DNA of 64,000 nucleotides from JANLUX01 sp031366005 (GTDB lineage Bacteria > Bacteroidota > Bacteroidia > AKYH767-A > OLB10): NCBI GenBank assembly GCA_031366005.1, contig JANLZB010000006.1, positions 87,937 through 151,936 on the forward strand, given 5' to 3'. Below the pieces are notes generated by a model that searched no databases, had not been told where the DNA came from, and saw only the letters and a program-made list of their open reading frames with translations. This document shows positions 27,474 through 35,034 of this stretch, one piece after another. The translations under genes were made by a program, and so were the position numbers. Within the stretch, counting starts at the first letter, position 1. Each line of letters opens with the position of its first letter.

Positions 27474-28424
27474 ATGCAAAAGGAAATTAATTTATCATAC
27501 ATACTTACCACTTTTAACAAGCTTCAATATTTAAAAGTCACGTTACCTTTTCTGATTAAGGCTTGTAAAGAGGATGAGGAAATTGTGGTGGTGGATGGAG
27601 GCAGCAAAGACGGTACTGTTGAATACCTCAACCTGTTATTTCAGAATAATGAAATTCATCAGTTCATATCCGCTCCTGATAAAGGTGAGGCCCATGGAAC
27701 TAACAAGGCATTGCTGATGGCAAAGGGTGAGTTGATTAAAATTATTTCTGATGATGATATTTATTCGTTTGAGGCTACTGACGGCTGCAAAAAATTTATG
27801 CTGGAGAATAGAGAATATGATTTGATGGCTTCCAATATCATCCAGGTTAATTTATCTTCAAACGAAAAAGTAAAAGCTGTTTTTATTAAAAATAATGAAC
27901 GTGATTTTGAAGATTGGAAAAACGGAAAAAGAGCCAACACATTTTTTTGCGGACTTTCATTGATGATGCGCAGATCAAGCCTGCCGCTTTTAGGTTTGTT
28001 CAATACCTATTTTAAAATGATAGATATTGAATATTGTGTGAGAGTAACAAGTATAAAAGCTAAGATTGCTTACTCAACAAATCCTGTTGTGATTTCAATT
28101 ATCAATGACAACAGTAATTCAACTTTATTTACATCAGCCTATGAAAAGGAATATATTAAAGTATCATTTGCTTATGAATACTTTAATAATTATTTGATAA
28201 ATTATAATTATCATAATCCTTATTCGATTAAAGATTCAGTTACAAATTTTTTCAAGTTGTTGAAAAACCGAACCAGCAAACAAAAGATTGTTAATGCCAA
28301 TTATCCAATTTCAATTAATGAGTTTGACAATATTGAGAAATCAAATTACGAGGAAATTTATCTGAGAGGACTGCAGCTTATGACGGACTTTTCTAAAAAG
28401 TATAAAACTGTTTTTATCAGATAG
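27474..28424 (+). CDS. Glycosyltransferase family 2
   Basis: A 316-aa GT-A enzyme: SYILTTFNK at the N-terminus, VVVDGGSKDGT at 38-48, SAPDKGEAHGTNKAL and the metal-binding SDDD at 92-95. The C-terminal 100 residues are less conserved and carry no membrane helix. It follows the acyltransferase with 2 bp between and is the last gene of the polysaccharide cluster. Confidence 0.94.
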   Translation: MQKEINLSYILTTFNKLQYLKVTLPFLIKACKEDEEIVVVDGGSKDGTVEYLNLLFQNNEIHQFISAPDKGEAHGTNKALLMAKGELIKIISDDDIYSFEATDGCKKFMLENREYDLMASNIIQVNLSSNEKVKAVFIKNNERDFEDWKNGKRANTFFCGLSLMMRRSSLPLLGLFNTYFKMIDIEYCVRVTSIKAKIAYSTNPVVISIINDNSNSTLFTSAYEKEYIKVSFAYEYFNNYLINYNYHNPYSIKDSVTNFFKLLKNRTSKQKIVNANYPISINEFDNIEKSNYEEIYLRGLQLMTDFSKKYKTVFIR

Positions 28425-28672
28425 GAGGTAAGCCTGATAAAATTTTATTCAGTAGTTTAAGTAAGTTGCTTTATTATTTATGTGATAGTTTTTTTGCATC
28501 TGTTTCTAACCAATTCAGAATTTGTAAGATGACCGTAAGATTTTAAAATTGTTTTGCAACACTAACTAAAATCCGATATTATCATTGTAATACAAGTAAC
28601 AAAAACAACAACAACATAAAAAAGAGTGCCTATGGTTAAATGAAAAAATAAACTAAATTATTCCCGTAAATA

Positions 28673-28709
28673 AAAGCAATTGCATCTGGTGATGCGGTTG
28701 CTTTTTTTT
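28673..28709 (+). terminator. Strong intrinsic terminator
   Basis: AAAGCAATTGCATC (28673-28686) pairs with GATGCGGTTGCTTT (28691-28704): 14 bp with two G-U pairs and a TGGT loop, then eight T in a row. It is 249 bases after the GT2 gene, so it ends either a long 3' untranslated region or an independent small transcript. Confidence 0.85.
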
Positions 28710-28723
28710 GTTTATGATTTCAC

Positions 28724-28752
28724 CCCTGTGAGGGTTTCAAACCCTGACAGGG
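28724..28752. repeat. Palindromic intergenic element (14-bp arms)
   Basis: CCCTGTGAGGGTTT (28724-28737) and AAACCCTGACAGGG (28739-28752) are inverted with one mismatch and a single central base. It is GC-richer than the flanks and lacks a T-run. This looks like a dispersed palindromic repeat. Confidence 0.65.
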
Positions 28753-28964
28753 TAAAGTAAACTCGAACAAATAGTTTAATTATTTTCTTTTTCAACAGCC
28801 CATTTTAACTCAACAAACTGATCCTCCGCAACAATCTATTCTTATCAACATCAAACCGTTCAGCAGGGCAGATTGCGTAATTTTACCTCGTTAATTTAAT
28901 GCATTGGTCATTGGTCATTCTGAATTAACTCATAACTCAAAATTCATAACTCATAATTTCAACA

Positions 28965-31900
28965 ATGCAGTTTTCTCATTTACATGTTCACACCCAGTTT
29001 TCCCTTTTAGATGGTGCTGCGGATATCGGAACCTTATATAAAAAAGCAGTTGCCAATAAGATGCCCGCCATTGCTATTACTGATCATGGAAATATGTTTG
29101 GCGCTTTTAAGTTTGTGGCCGAGGCAGAGAAGCACAACAAAAACGGCATTGTTATCAAACCAATTGTTGGTTGCGAATTTTATGTGGTGGAGTCGCGTCA
29201 TAAGCGGCAGTTTACGAAGGATGATAAGGATGTACGTTATCACCAGTTGTTACTTGCGAAGAATTCGGAGGGTTATGCAAACCTGGTAAAGCTTTGTTCG
29301 CTTGGCTATGTGGAAGGTTTATATGGAAAATATCCACGTATAGATAAAGAATTGATTTTGCAGTATCACAAAGGTTTGATTGCAACCACGTGCTGCATTG
29401 GAGCTTCAGTGCCAAAAGTTATTTTGAAGAAGGGAGAAGCAGAGGGTGAAAAAGAATTTTTATGGTGGCTGGATATTTTCGGAGAAGATTATTATGTGGA
29501 GTTACAACGTCATGACATACCGGAGCAAAACACGGTGAACGAGGTGCTTTTGCGTTTCGCTGTAAAGCATAATGTAAAAGTGATTGCAAGCAACGATTCA
29601 CATTATGTAAACCAGGAGGATTCCAATGCACATGATATTTTGTTGTGTATTAACACTGGTGCAAAGCAAGGTGATGCCAAGTTGAAAGAAGCAGGAATTG
29701 ATGATGACGTACAATCAAGAGATAAACGTTTTGCTTTTTATAACGATCAGTTTTATTTCAAAACATCCGAGGAGATGGCTACGCTTTTCAAAGACATTCC
29801 TTTTGCTATCGATAACACCAATGAGATTGTTGACAAGATTGATGTGCTTAAATTGAAGAAAGATATTTTGCTTCCACATTTTACGATTCCAAAAGAGTTT
29901 GTGAGCCAGGATGAATATCTACGTCATTTAACTTATGAAGGTGCACGCAAACGCTACATTGAACTCACTCCAGAAATTGAAGAGCGTTTGAATTTTGAAT
30001 TGTTCACGGTGCAAACAATGGGCTTTGCAGGTTACTTTCTTATCGTTGCAGATTTTATAAAAGCCGGTCGTGATTTAGGTGTGTTCATTGGTCCTGGCCG
30101 TGGCTCTGCTGCAGGTTCGGTGATTGCATATTGCATCGGCATCACCAATATTGATCCTATCAAATACAATTTACTTTTTGAAAGATTTCTAAATCCTGAT
30201 CGTAAATCAATGCCTGATATTGATACCGATTTTGATGATGTGGGCCGGCAGAAAGTAATTGATTATGTTGTTGAGAAATACGGGAAAAACCAGGTTGCAC
30301 AAATTATTACTTATGGTACGATGGCTGCGCGTTCAAGCATTAAAGATGTTGCGCGTGTGCTCGATCTTCCGCTTAACGATGCAAATGCACTTGTGAAATT
30401 AGTTCCTGAACGTCCAGGTGTCACTTTGCAGAATGTATTGCTTGCGCCAATGGAAGGTGAGAAAAGTGTGAAAGAGATTTTTGGTGGTGATGATATTGAG
30501 GATATTAAAAAACTGCGTACCATTCTGGCAGGTGATGATCTGCAATCGCGTGTGTTAAAAGAAGCTCTGATACTGGAAGGTTCGGTGCGCAACAGTGGTA
30601 TTCATGCTTCAGCAATTATCATAGCACCAAAAGATCTTACTGAAATTGTTCCGGTATCCACAAGCAAGGAAACCAATTTATTAATCACGCAGTACGATGG
30701 AAAAGTAATTGAAGATGCCGGTGTTATCAAGATGGATTTCCTGGGTTTGAAAACACTCACTATTGTACGTGATGCTTTACGTTTGATTGAAGAACATCAT
30801 GGAATTAAAATAGATATTGACACCATTCCGCTTGACGACAGCAAGACGTTTGAACTCTATCAACGCGGAGAAACAAACGGTACTTTTCAGTTTGAATCTG
30901 CAGGCATGCAGAAATATTTAAAAGAACTAAAGCCCGATAAGTTTGAAGATTTGATTGCGATGAATGCATTGTACCGTCCGGGTCCGATGGAGTATATTCC
31001 GAAATTTATTTTGCGCAAACATGGTCGTGAGAAAGTAAGTTATGATATCGATGTGATGCAGGAACATCTCGAAGAAACTTATGGTATCACTGTTTATCAG
31101 GAACAAGTGATGTTGCTTTCGCAAAAGCTTGCCGGGTTTACCAAAGGAGAAGCAGACACGTTGCGTAAAGCAATGGGTAAAAAGCAAAAAGACGTGCTTG
31201 ATAAAATGAAAAGCAGGTTTATGGAGGGTTGTAAATCCAATGGCCATGAGGAAAAAATTTGTGAGAAGATTTGGAAAGACTGGGAAGCGTTTGCAATGTA
31301 CGCTTTCAATAAATCACACAGCACCTGTTATGCGTTTGTTGCATTTCAAACCGCTTATTTAAAAACGCATTATTCTGCGGAGTATATGAGTGCGGTGCTC
31401 ACACATAACCTGAGTAATATTGATAAGATTACTTTTTTTATGGAAGAATGCAGGCGCATGGGAATTCCGGTTTTAGGTCCTGATGTGAATGAGTCGCAGT
31501 ACAATTTTGCAGTAAATAAAAAGGGAGAAATCCGTTTTGGTTTAGGTGCTATAAAAGGAGTAGGCGAAGCTGCCGTGCAGGCAATTATTGATGAGCGAAC
31601 TTCCAACGGAGCGTTCAAAAATATTTTTGATTTAACACAACGCATATCAGGTAAAGCTGCAAATAAGCGTTGCCTTGAAAGTTTAGCCCAAGCCGGAGCA
31701 TTCGATTGTTTTGCTGGCATACATCGTGCACAATATTTTGCAACAGATGGTAAAGACAATGCAACTGCTATTGAGCGCGCGGTAAAATATGGAAGTGCTT
31801 ATACCAGTCAATTGAATAGCGCTCAACATTCTTTATTTGGAGTAGATAATACGCAAGTCGAAATTCCTGCACCCACTTTAATTGCTTGCGAACCCTGGTC

Positions 31901-32552
31901 GAAACTGGAAGAATTAAAAAAAGAAAAAGAAGTTATTGGCTTTTATATTTCAGGACATCCGTTAGATGGTTTCCGGTTTGAAATAAAAAACTTTTGCAAT
32001 GTTACGATTGAGGACTTATCTCAACGTTTAGATAAATATAAAAACAGAGAAGTAAGTTTTGCAGGCATCATCAGCATTGTAAATCACAAAGTCAGTCCGA
32101 AGTCAGGCAAACCTTATGGGAATTTTATGATCGAAGATTTTGGTTCGTCAATGCAGATTTCATTGTTTGGCGAGGATTACGGAAAGCTGCGTCCTTTTCT
32201 TAACAATGAAAGTATTGTGTATGTTAAAGGAAAAGTGAGTCCCAGTTACCGTAATCCGGAAGAATTTGAATTTAGGGCTAATGCAATTCAATATTTAGAA
32301 GATGTGAGTGACAAGATGACTAAACAATTGAATGTAAAAATGCGGTTGTACGATGTAAATAAAACAAATATTTCCAGGTTTCTTGAGCTTTTGGGAGTCA
32401 ATAAAGGAAACGTTCCTGTAAGAATGCAGATTGTTGATGAAGAAAAAAACTGGATTGTGCCGCTTGTTTCAAAAGTTCACAGAGTGAAGGTGAATAGCCA
32501 GTTAGTGGATGAGATGAAAGAGGTGATGAATTTGGAGGTGTCGATTAATTGA
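28965..32552 (+). CDS. dnaE: DNA polymerase III alpha subunit
   Basis: Replicative DNA polymerase, 1195 aa. The N-terminal PHP domain (HLHVHTQFSLLDG) keeps its histidines. The polymerase core has GPGRGSAAGS at about 378, PDIDTDF with D418 and D420, and D591 in IKMDFLGL as the third catalytic aspartate. Then come the fingers (QFESAGMQ, RPGPMEYIP), the tandem HhH region, a beta-clamp-binding area and a C-terminal OB fold (about 1010-1090: VSFAGIISIVNHK, GNFMIEDFG). It is a DnaE1-type enzyme. It stands alone on the plus strand with a long upstream region. Confidence 0.98.
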   Translation: MQFSHLHVHTQFSLLDGAADIGTLYKKAVANKMPAIAITDHGNMFGAFKFVAEAEKHNKNGIVIKPIVGCEFYVVESRHKRQFTKDDKDVRYHQLLLAKNSEGYANLVKLCSLGYVEGLYGKYPRIDKELILQYHKGLIATTCCIGASVPKVILKKGEAEGEKEFLWWLDIFGEDYYVELQRHDIPEQNTVNEVLLRFAVKHNVKVIASNDSHYVNQEDSNAHDILLCINTGAKQGDAKLKEAGIDDDVQSRDKRFAFYNDQFYFKTSEEMATLFKDIPFAIDNTNEIVDKIDVLKLKKDILLPHFTIPKEFVSQDEYLRHLTYEGARKRYIELTPEIEERLNFELFTVQTMGFAGYFLIVADFIKAGRDLGVFIGPGRGSAAGSVIAYCIGITNIDPIKYNLLFERFLNPDRKSMPDIDTDFDDVGRQKVIDYVVEKYGKNQVAQIITYGTMAARSSIKDVARVLDLPLNDANALVKLVPERPGVTLQNVLLAPMEGEKSVKEIFGGDDIEDIKKLRTILAGDDLQSRVLKEALILEGSVRNSGIHASAIIIAPKDLTEIVPVSTSKETNLLITQYDGKVIEDAGVIKMDFLGLKTLTIVRDALRLIEEHHGIKIDIDTIPLDDSKTFELYQRGETNGTFQFESAGMQKYLKELKPDKFEDLIAMNALYRPGPMEYIPKFILRKHGREKVSYDIDVMQEHLEETYGITVYQEQVMLLSQKLAGFTKGEADTLRKAMGKKQKDVLDKMKSRFMEGCKSNGHEEKICEKIWKDWEAFAMYAFNKSHSTCYAFVAFQTAYLKTHYSAEYMSAVLTHNLSNIDKITFFMEECRRMGIPVLGPDVNESQYNFAVNKKGEIRFGLGAIKGVGEAAVQAIIDERTSNGAFKNIFDLTQRISGKAANKRCLESLAQAGAFDCFAGIHRAQYFATDGKDNATAIERAVKYGSAYTSQLNSAQHSLFGVDNTQVEIPAPTLIACEPWSKLEELKKEKEVIGFYISGHPLDGFRFEIKNFCNVTIEDLSQRLDKYKNREVSFAGIISIVNHKVSPKSGKPYGNFMIEDFGSSMQISLFGEDYGKLRPFLNNESIVYVKGKVSPSYRNPEEFEFRANAIQYLEDVSDKMTKQLNVKMRLYDVNKTNISRFLELLGVNKGNVPVRMQIVDEEKNWIVPLVSKVHRVKVNSQLVDEMKEVMNLEVSIN

Positions 32553-32647
32553 GATTAAAAATAAAATAGTTTGATTAAGTAACGCCATAAATAGATTTTT
32601 AAAATGGAATTAGGAATAATAAAATTTTTATTTTAGTTCATTCGCTT

Positions 32648-32929
32648 GTGGGTAAATTATTAATTGTTCTCAAATATGTATTCTTTCTTTTTTCAATTGA
32701 TATAAACGAGAAAAGAAGGCACATTCATGTTCGGGACAGGAAAGGAAAAATTAGTAACTTGTGTAAATATTGGTTAGAGCCTGAAATATCAATAGCCTAT
32801 AATAAAGGTTTCAGCAATATAGAATTAAAAGAAATTGAATCGTTAATCGTTGAACATAAAACCATAATAAACAAGCAAGTCAAACTTTTCATTACAGAAC
32901 AAAAAGTAAAATCTATTATCATCAATTAA
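32648..32929 (+). CDS. DUF4160 family small protein
   Basis: A 93-aa protein starting at GTG. It has the DUF4160 arrangement: a hydrophobic first strand (VLKYVFFLFSID), a histidine-rich HIHV at 25-28, a K-x-WLEPEI segment and a C-terminal helix (LKEIESLIVEH). Function unknown; DUF4160 genes are commonly found directly before DUF2442 genes, as here, where the next ATG is one base after the stop. The pair is widely suspected to be a toxin-antitoxin-like module; nothing in this sequence proves that. Confidence 0.82.
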   Translation: MGKLLIVLKYVFFLFSIDINEKRRHIHVRDRKGKISNLCKYWLEPEISIAYNKGFSNIELKEIESLIVEHKTIINKQVKLFITEQKVKSIIIN

Positions 32930-32930
32930 T

Positions 32931-33254
32931 ATGAGCTATCTTAATTCAGCATTGAATTTAAAAGACATCCGTTTTAAAACGGGCAGCATTGAATTAATTT
33001 TCGATGATGGACGATTGCTTGTTTCACCATTGAAAAATTTTCCAGAAATAAAAAAGCTGAATACAGCACAGCGAAAGAAATATCACATCATTGGTGGTGA
33101 AGGATTTGACTTTGATGATAGTGATGAAGTTTACCACATCGCTGATTTTATAGGAAAAAATGCTGATTATTTTTCTGAAGAAAAAAATCAAACTATAGTT
33201 AATGAACCGGCAACAAATTATAAACCAACAAGAAACAGGAAAACCAACAAATAA
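32931..33254 (+). CDS. DUF2442 family small protein
   Basis: A 107-aa protein with the DUF2442 core in the first 80 residues: IELIFDDGRLLVSPLKNFPEIKKL, AQRKKYHIIGGEGFDFDDSDEVYHIADFIGKN. The last 25 residues are a basic, low-complexity tail (PTRNRKTNK), possibly a nucleic-acid contact. It is translationally coupled to the DUF4160 gene. As a putative antitoxin or partner it would act in the cytoplasm; this is inference from pairing. Confidence 0.85.
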   Translation: MSYLNSALNLKDIRFKTGSIELIFDDGRLLVSPLKNFPEIKKLNTAQRKKYHIIGGEGFDFDDSDEVYHIADFIGKNADYFSEEKNQTIVNEPATNYKPTRNRKTNK

Positions 33255-33419
33255 ATTTTCTTTCAAGACACAGGAAGGTTAGGTTATTATGCTCCTAATA
33301 TATACACTGCCAAAATAACCTCTAAATTTGCATGGCTTAATATTTGAAAGAACAATAATAATTAACAAATATTCCCGATTAAGTGGGATTGAACATTAAA
33401 CTTTAAACAAAATAATTTT

Positions 33420-33740
33420 ATGGCACTTGAATTAACAGACGCAAATTTTGATGAACTCGTATTAAAATCCGATAAACCTGTATTGGTTGACTTTTGGGCA
33501 GAATGGTGTGGTCCTTGCCGCATGGTAGGTCCCTCAGTAGAAGAACTTTCAAAGGAGTATGAAGGTAAAGCGGTGATTGGTAAAATGGATGTGGATAGCA
33601 ACCCAAATGTTTCAATGCAGTTTGGTATCCGTAATATTCCAGCTCTTCTTTATTTCAAAGGAGGCAAAGTAGTTGATAAGCAGATAGGTGCAGTACCTAA
33701 ATCAGTTTTAGCCGGTAAGTTAGAAGCACAATTGAAATAA
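33420..33740 (+). CDS. trxA: Thioredoxin
   Basis: A 106-aa cytoplasmic disulfide reductase. The active site WCGPC is at 29-33 (C30, C33) in VLVDFWAEWCGPC, the cis-proline loop reads IRNIPALLYF, and the buried Asp is at about D24. Full normal length and no signal peptide. A TAAATTTG box at 33323-33330 is a possible -7 element about 90 bases upstream. A strong terminator follows. Confidence 0.96.
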   Translation: MALELTDANFDELVLKSDKPVLVDFWAEWCGPCRMVGPSVEELSKEYEGKAVIGKMDVDSNPNVSMQFGIRNIPALLYFKGGKVVDKQIGAVPKSVLAGKLEAQLK

Positions 33741-33758
33741 AACACATCTCTTAAATAA

Positions 33759-33800
33759 TATGAACTCCGGAGTCATTATTGATGGCTCCGGAGTTTGTTT
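33759..33800 (+). terminator. Intrinsic terminator after thioredoxin
   Basis: AACTCCGGAG (33763-33772) pairs with CTCCGGAGTT (33786-33795); the stem extends inward by four more pairs (TCAT with ATGG, one wobble) to a 5-nt loop. A T-rich tail follows to about 33803. It ends the trxA transcript just before the rpsP promoter. Confidence 0.85.
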
Positions 33801-33823
33801 TTCAATTATTTTTTGCATCTTTG
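33794..33823 (+). promoter_or_regulatory. Candidate rpsP promoter (Bacteroidota type)
   Basis: TTG at 33795-33797 (-33 element) and CATCTTTG at 33816-33823 (consensus TAnnTTTG, one mismatch) are 18 bases apart, the usual spacing. Transcription would start near 33830, at the base of a leader hairpin. The -33 element overlaps the end of the trxA terminator. Confidence 0.45.
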
Positions 33824-33826
33824 CCG

Positions 33827-33849
33827 CCCCTTATTTGGAGAGTAAGGGG
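33827..33849 (+). promoter_or_regulatory. Leader hairpin upstream of rpsP
   Basis: CCCCTTA (33827-33833) pairs perfectly with TAAGGGG (33843-33849) across a 9-nt loop, 22 bases before the rpsP ATG at 33872. If transcription starts near 33830 the hairpin is at the 5' end of the mRNA and could affect stability or give autoregulation. No T-run follows. Confidence 0.5.
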
Positions 33850-33871
33850 ATTAAACAAAAAACTATAAAAA

Positions 33872-34435
33872 ATGCCAGCAAAAATTAGATTACAACGTCA
33901 TGGTAAGAAGGGAAATCCCTTTTATCATATTGTGGTGGCGGATGGTCGTGCTCCGAGAGATGGACGTTTCATTGAGAGAATCGGTAGTTATAACCCGATC
34001 TCAAACCCTGCTACAATTGACTTGAATACCGAAAAAGCAGCGGATTGGCTCATGAAAGGCGCTCAACCAACGGATACGACTCGTGCCATACTTAGCTACA
34101 AAGGAGTGATGCATCGTGTACACCTTAACAAAGGTGTTGCCAAGGGTGCTTTGACTCAGGAGCAAGCGGATGAGAAATTCGCTAAATGGGTAGGTGACAA
34201 AGAAAGCAAGATTGACCAGAAACGTCAGAATCTTTCTTCTGCAAAAACTACTGAAAGCAAAAACCGCTTAGAGCAGGAAAGTAAAGTGCGCGAAGTGCGT
34301 GCTGAAGCTGCCAGGCTGAAAGCACAAAAAGAAATGTTGGATGCAGAGGCTGCTGCTAAAGCTGCTGCTGCACCTGCTGAAGAAGCAGCACCAGACAATT
34401 CAGGTGAAGCCGCTGAAGCACCAGCAGAATCTTAA
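33872..34435 (+). CDS. rpsP: 30S ribosomal protein S16
   Basis: The first 80 residues are the complete S16 fold (KIRLQRHGKKGNPFYHIVVADGRAPRDGRFIERIGSYNP). The protein is 187 aa, about twice the usual length, because of a C-terminal extension rich in Lys, Glu and Ala (KAAAAPAEEAAPDNSGEAAEAPAES-like), as is normal in Bacteroidota S16. It is followed by rimM, as in many bacteria, but with a terminator-like hairpin between the two. Confidence 0.97.
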   Translation: MPAKIRLQRHGKKGNPFYHIVVADGRAPRDGRFIERIGSYNPISNPATIDLNTEKAADWLMKGAQPTDTTRAILSYKGVMHRVHLNKGVAKGALTQEQADEKFAKWVGDKESKIDQKRQNLSSAKTTESKNRLEQESKVREVRAEAARLKAQKEMLDAEAAAKAAAAPAEEAAPDNSGEAAEAPAES

Positions 34436-34455
34436 CTTCAAAATTTAATAACTTG

Positions 34456-34493
34456 AAAACGTCATTGCCTCACGCAATGACGTTTTTGTTTTT
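34456..34493 (+). terminator. Terminator-like hairpin between rpsP and rimM
   Basis: AAAACGTCATTGC (34456-34468) pairs perfectly with GCAATGACGTTTT (34474-34486) across a CTCAC loop and is followed by a T-rich run. It is only about 15 bases before the rimM ATG, so it may partly terminate the abundant rpsP transcript and reduce rimM expression. Confidence 0.8.
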
Positions 34494-34505
34494 ACTAAAT
34501 CTAAA

Positions 34506-35033
34506 ATGCAATATCCTGAACATTTTCTTTTAGGAAAAATCCTGCGCACCCATGGTGTTAAAGGAGATGTTATTGTTTTTCTGGATGTGGATGAACCTGA
34601 CCGTTACAAAAAAATGAAAAATATTTTGTTGGAGAGAAATGATGAGCTGATAGAGTATACTATTACCAAAGTGAATCTTTCTCCAAATGAAAAAACAGCA
34701 ATTATTCATTTGAGTGGAGTGGAGGATATGAATGCAGCTGAACTGATTTTGAAAACAAATTTATTCCAGCCGATTTCCAAACTCCCAAAACTAAAGGGCA
34801 ATGATTTTTATTTTCATGAAATAATTGGTTTCAGTGTTACGGATAGTTTATTGGGTGAGTTAGGGATTATCAAAGATGTTTATGATTTGCAACAACATCC
34901 TGTAGCTGCAATGATTTATAAAGAGAAAGAAGTTTTATTTCCATTGTCAAATGAGACATTAGAAAAAATTGACAGAGAAAATAAAAAAATTTTTGTGACT
35001 TTGCCTGATGGGTTACTGGAAGTGTATCTATAA
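34506..35033 (+). CDS. rimM: 16S rRNA processing protein RimM
   Basis: A 175-aa ribosome maturation factor for the 30S head. The N-terminal beta-barrel begins HFLLGKILRTHGVKGDVIVFLD with the family GxKG motif, and the C-terminal PRC-barrel covers about 95-175 (FHEIIGFSV, LGIIKDVYDLQQHPVAAMIY, EVLFPL, ITLPDGLLEVYL-like end). It binds S19. It lies downstream of rpsP and ends one base from the convergent lipoprotein gene, so the two 3' ends must overlap. Confidence 0.95.
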   Translation: MQYPEHFLLGKILRTHGVKGDVIVFLDVDEPDRYKKMKNILLERNDELIEYTITKVNLSPNEKTAIIHLSGVEDMNAAELILKTNLFQPISKLPKLKGNDFYFHEIIGFSVTDSLLGELGIIKDVYDLQQHPVAAMIYKEKEVLFPLSNETLEKIDRENKKIFVTLPDGLLEVYL

Positions 35034-35034
35034 A

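Larger units (their letters stand above)
28425..28964. other. 540-base intergenic region: terminator, palindrome, repeats
   Basis: No protein gene is visible. From 28425 to about 28672 the DNA is AT-rich and could hold a small RNA ending in the terminator at 28673-28709. Positions 28724-28752 are a palindromic repeat. Near 28907-28922 the phrase CATTGGTCATTGGTCATT is a short tandem repeat, and AATTCATAACTCATAATT at 28941-28958 is the same 18 bases found at 5810-5827. The last part is the upstream region of dnaE. Confidence 0.5.

Noticed and set aside
28425..28964. A tRNA gene in the longest intergenic gap before dnaE
   Set aside because: No T-loop-like GGTTCGAATCC sequence or cloverleaf could be found in this or any other gap.
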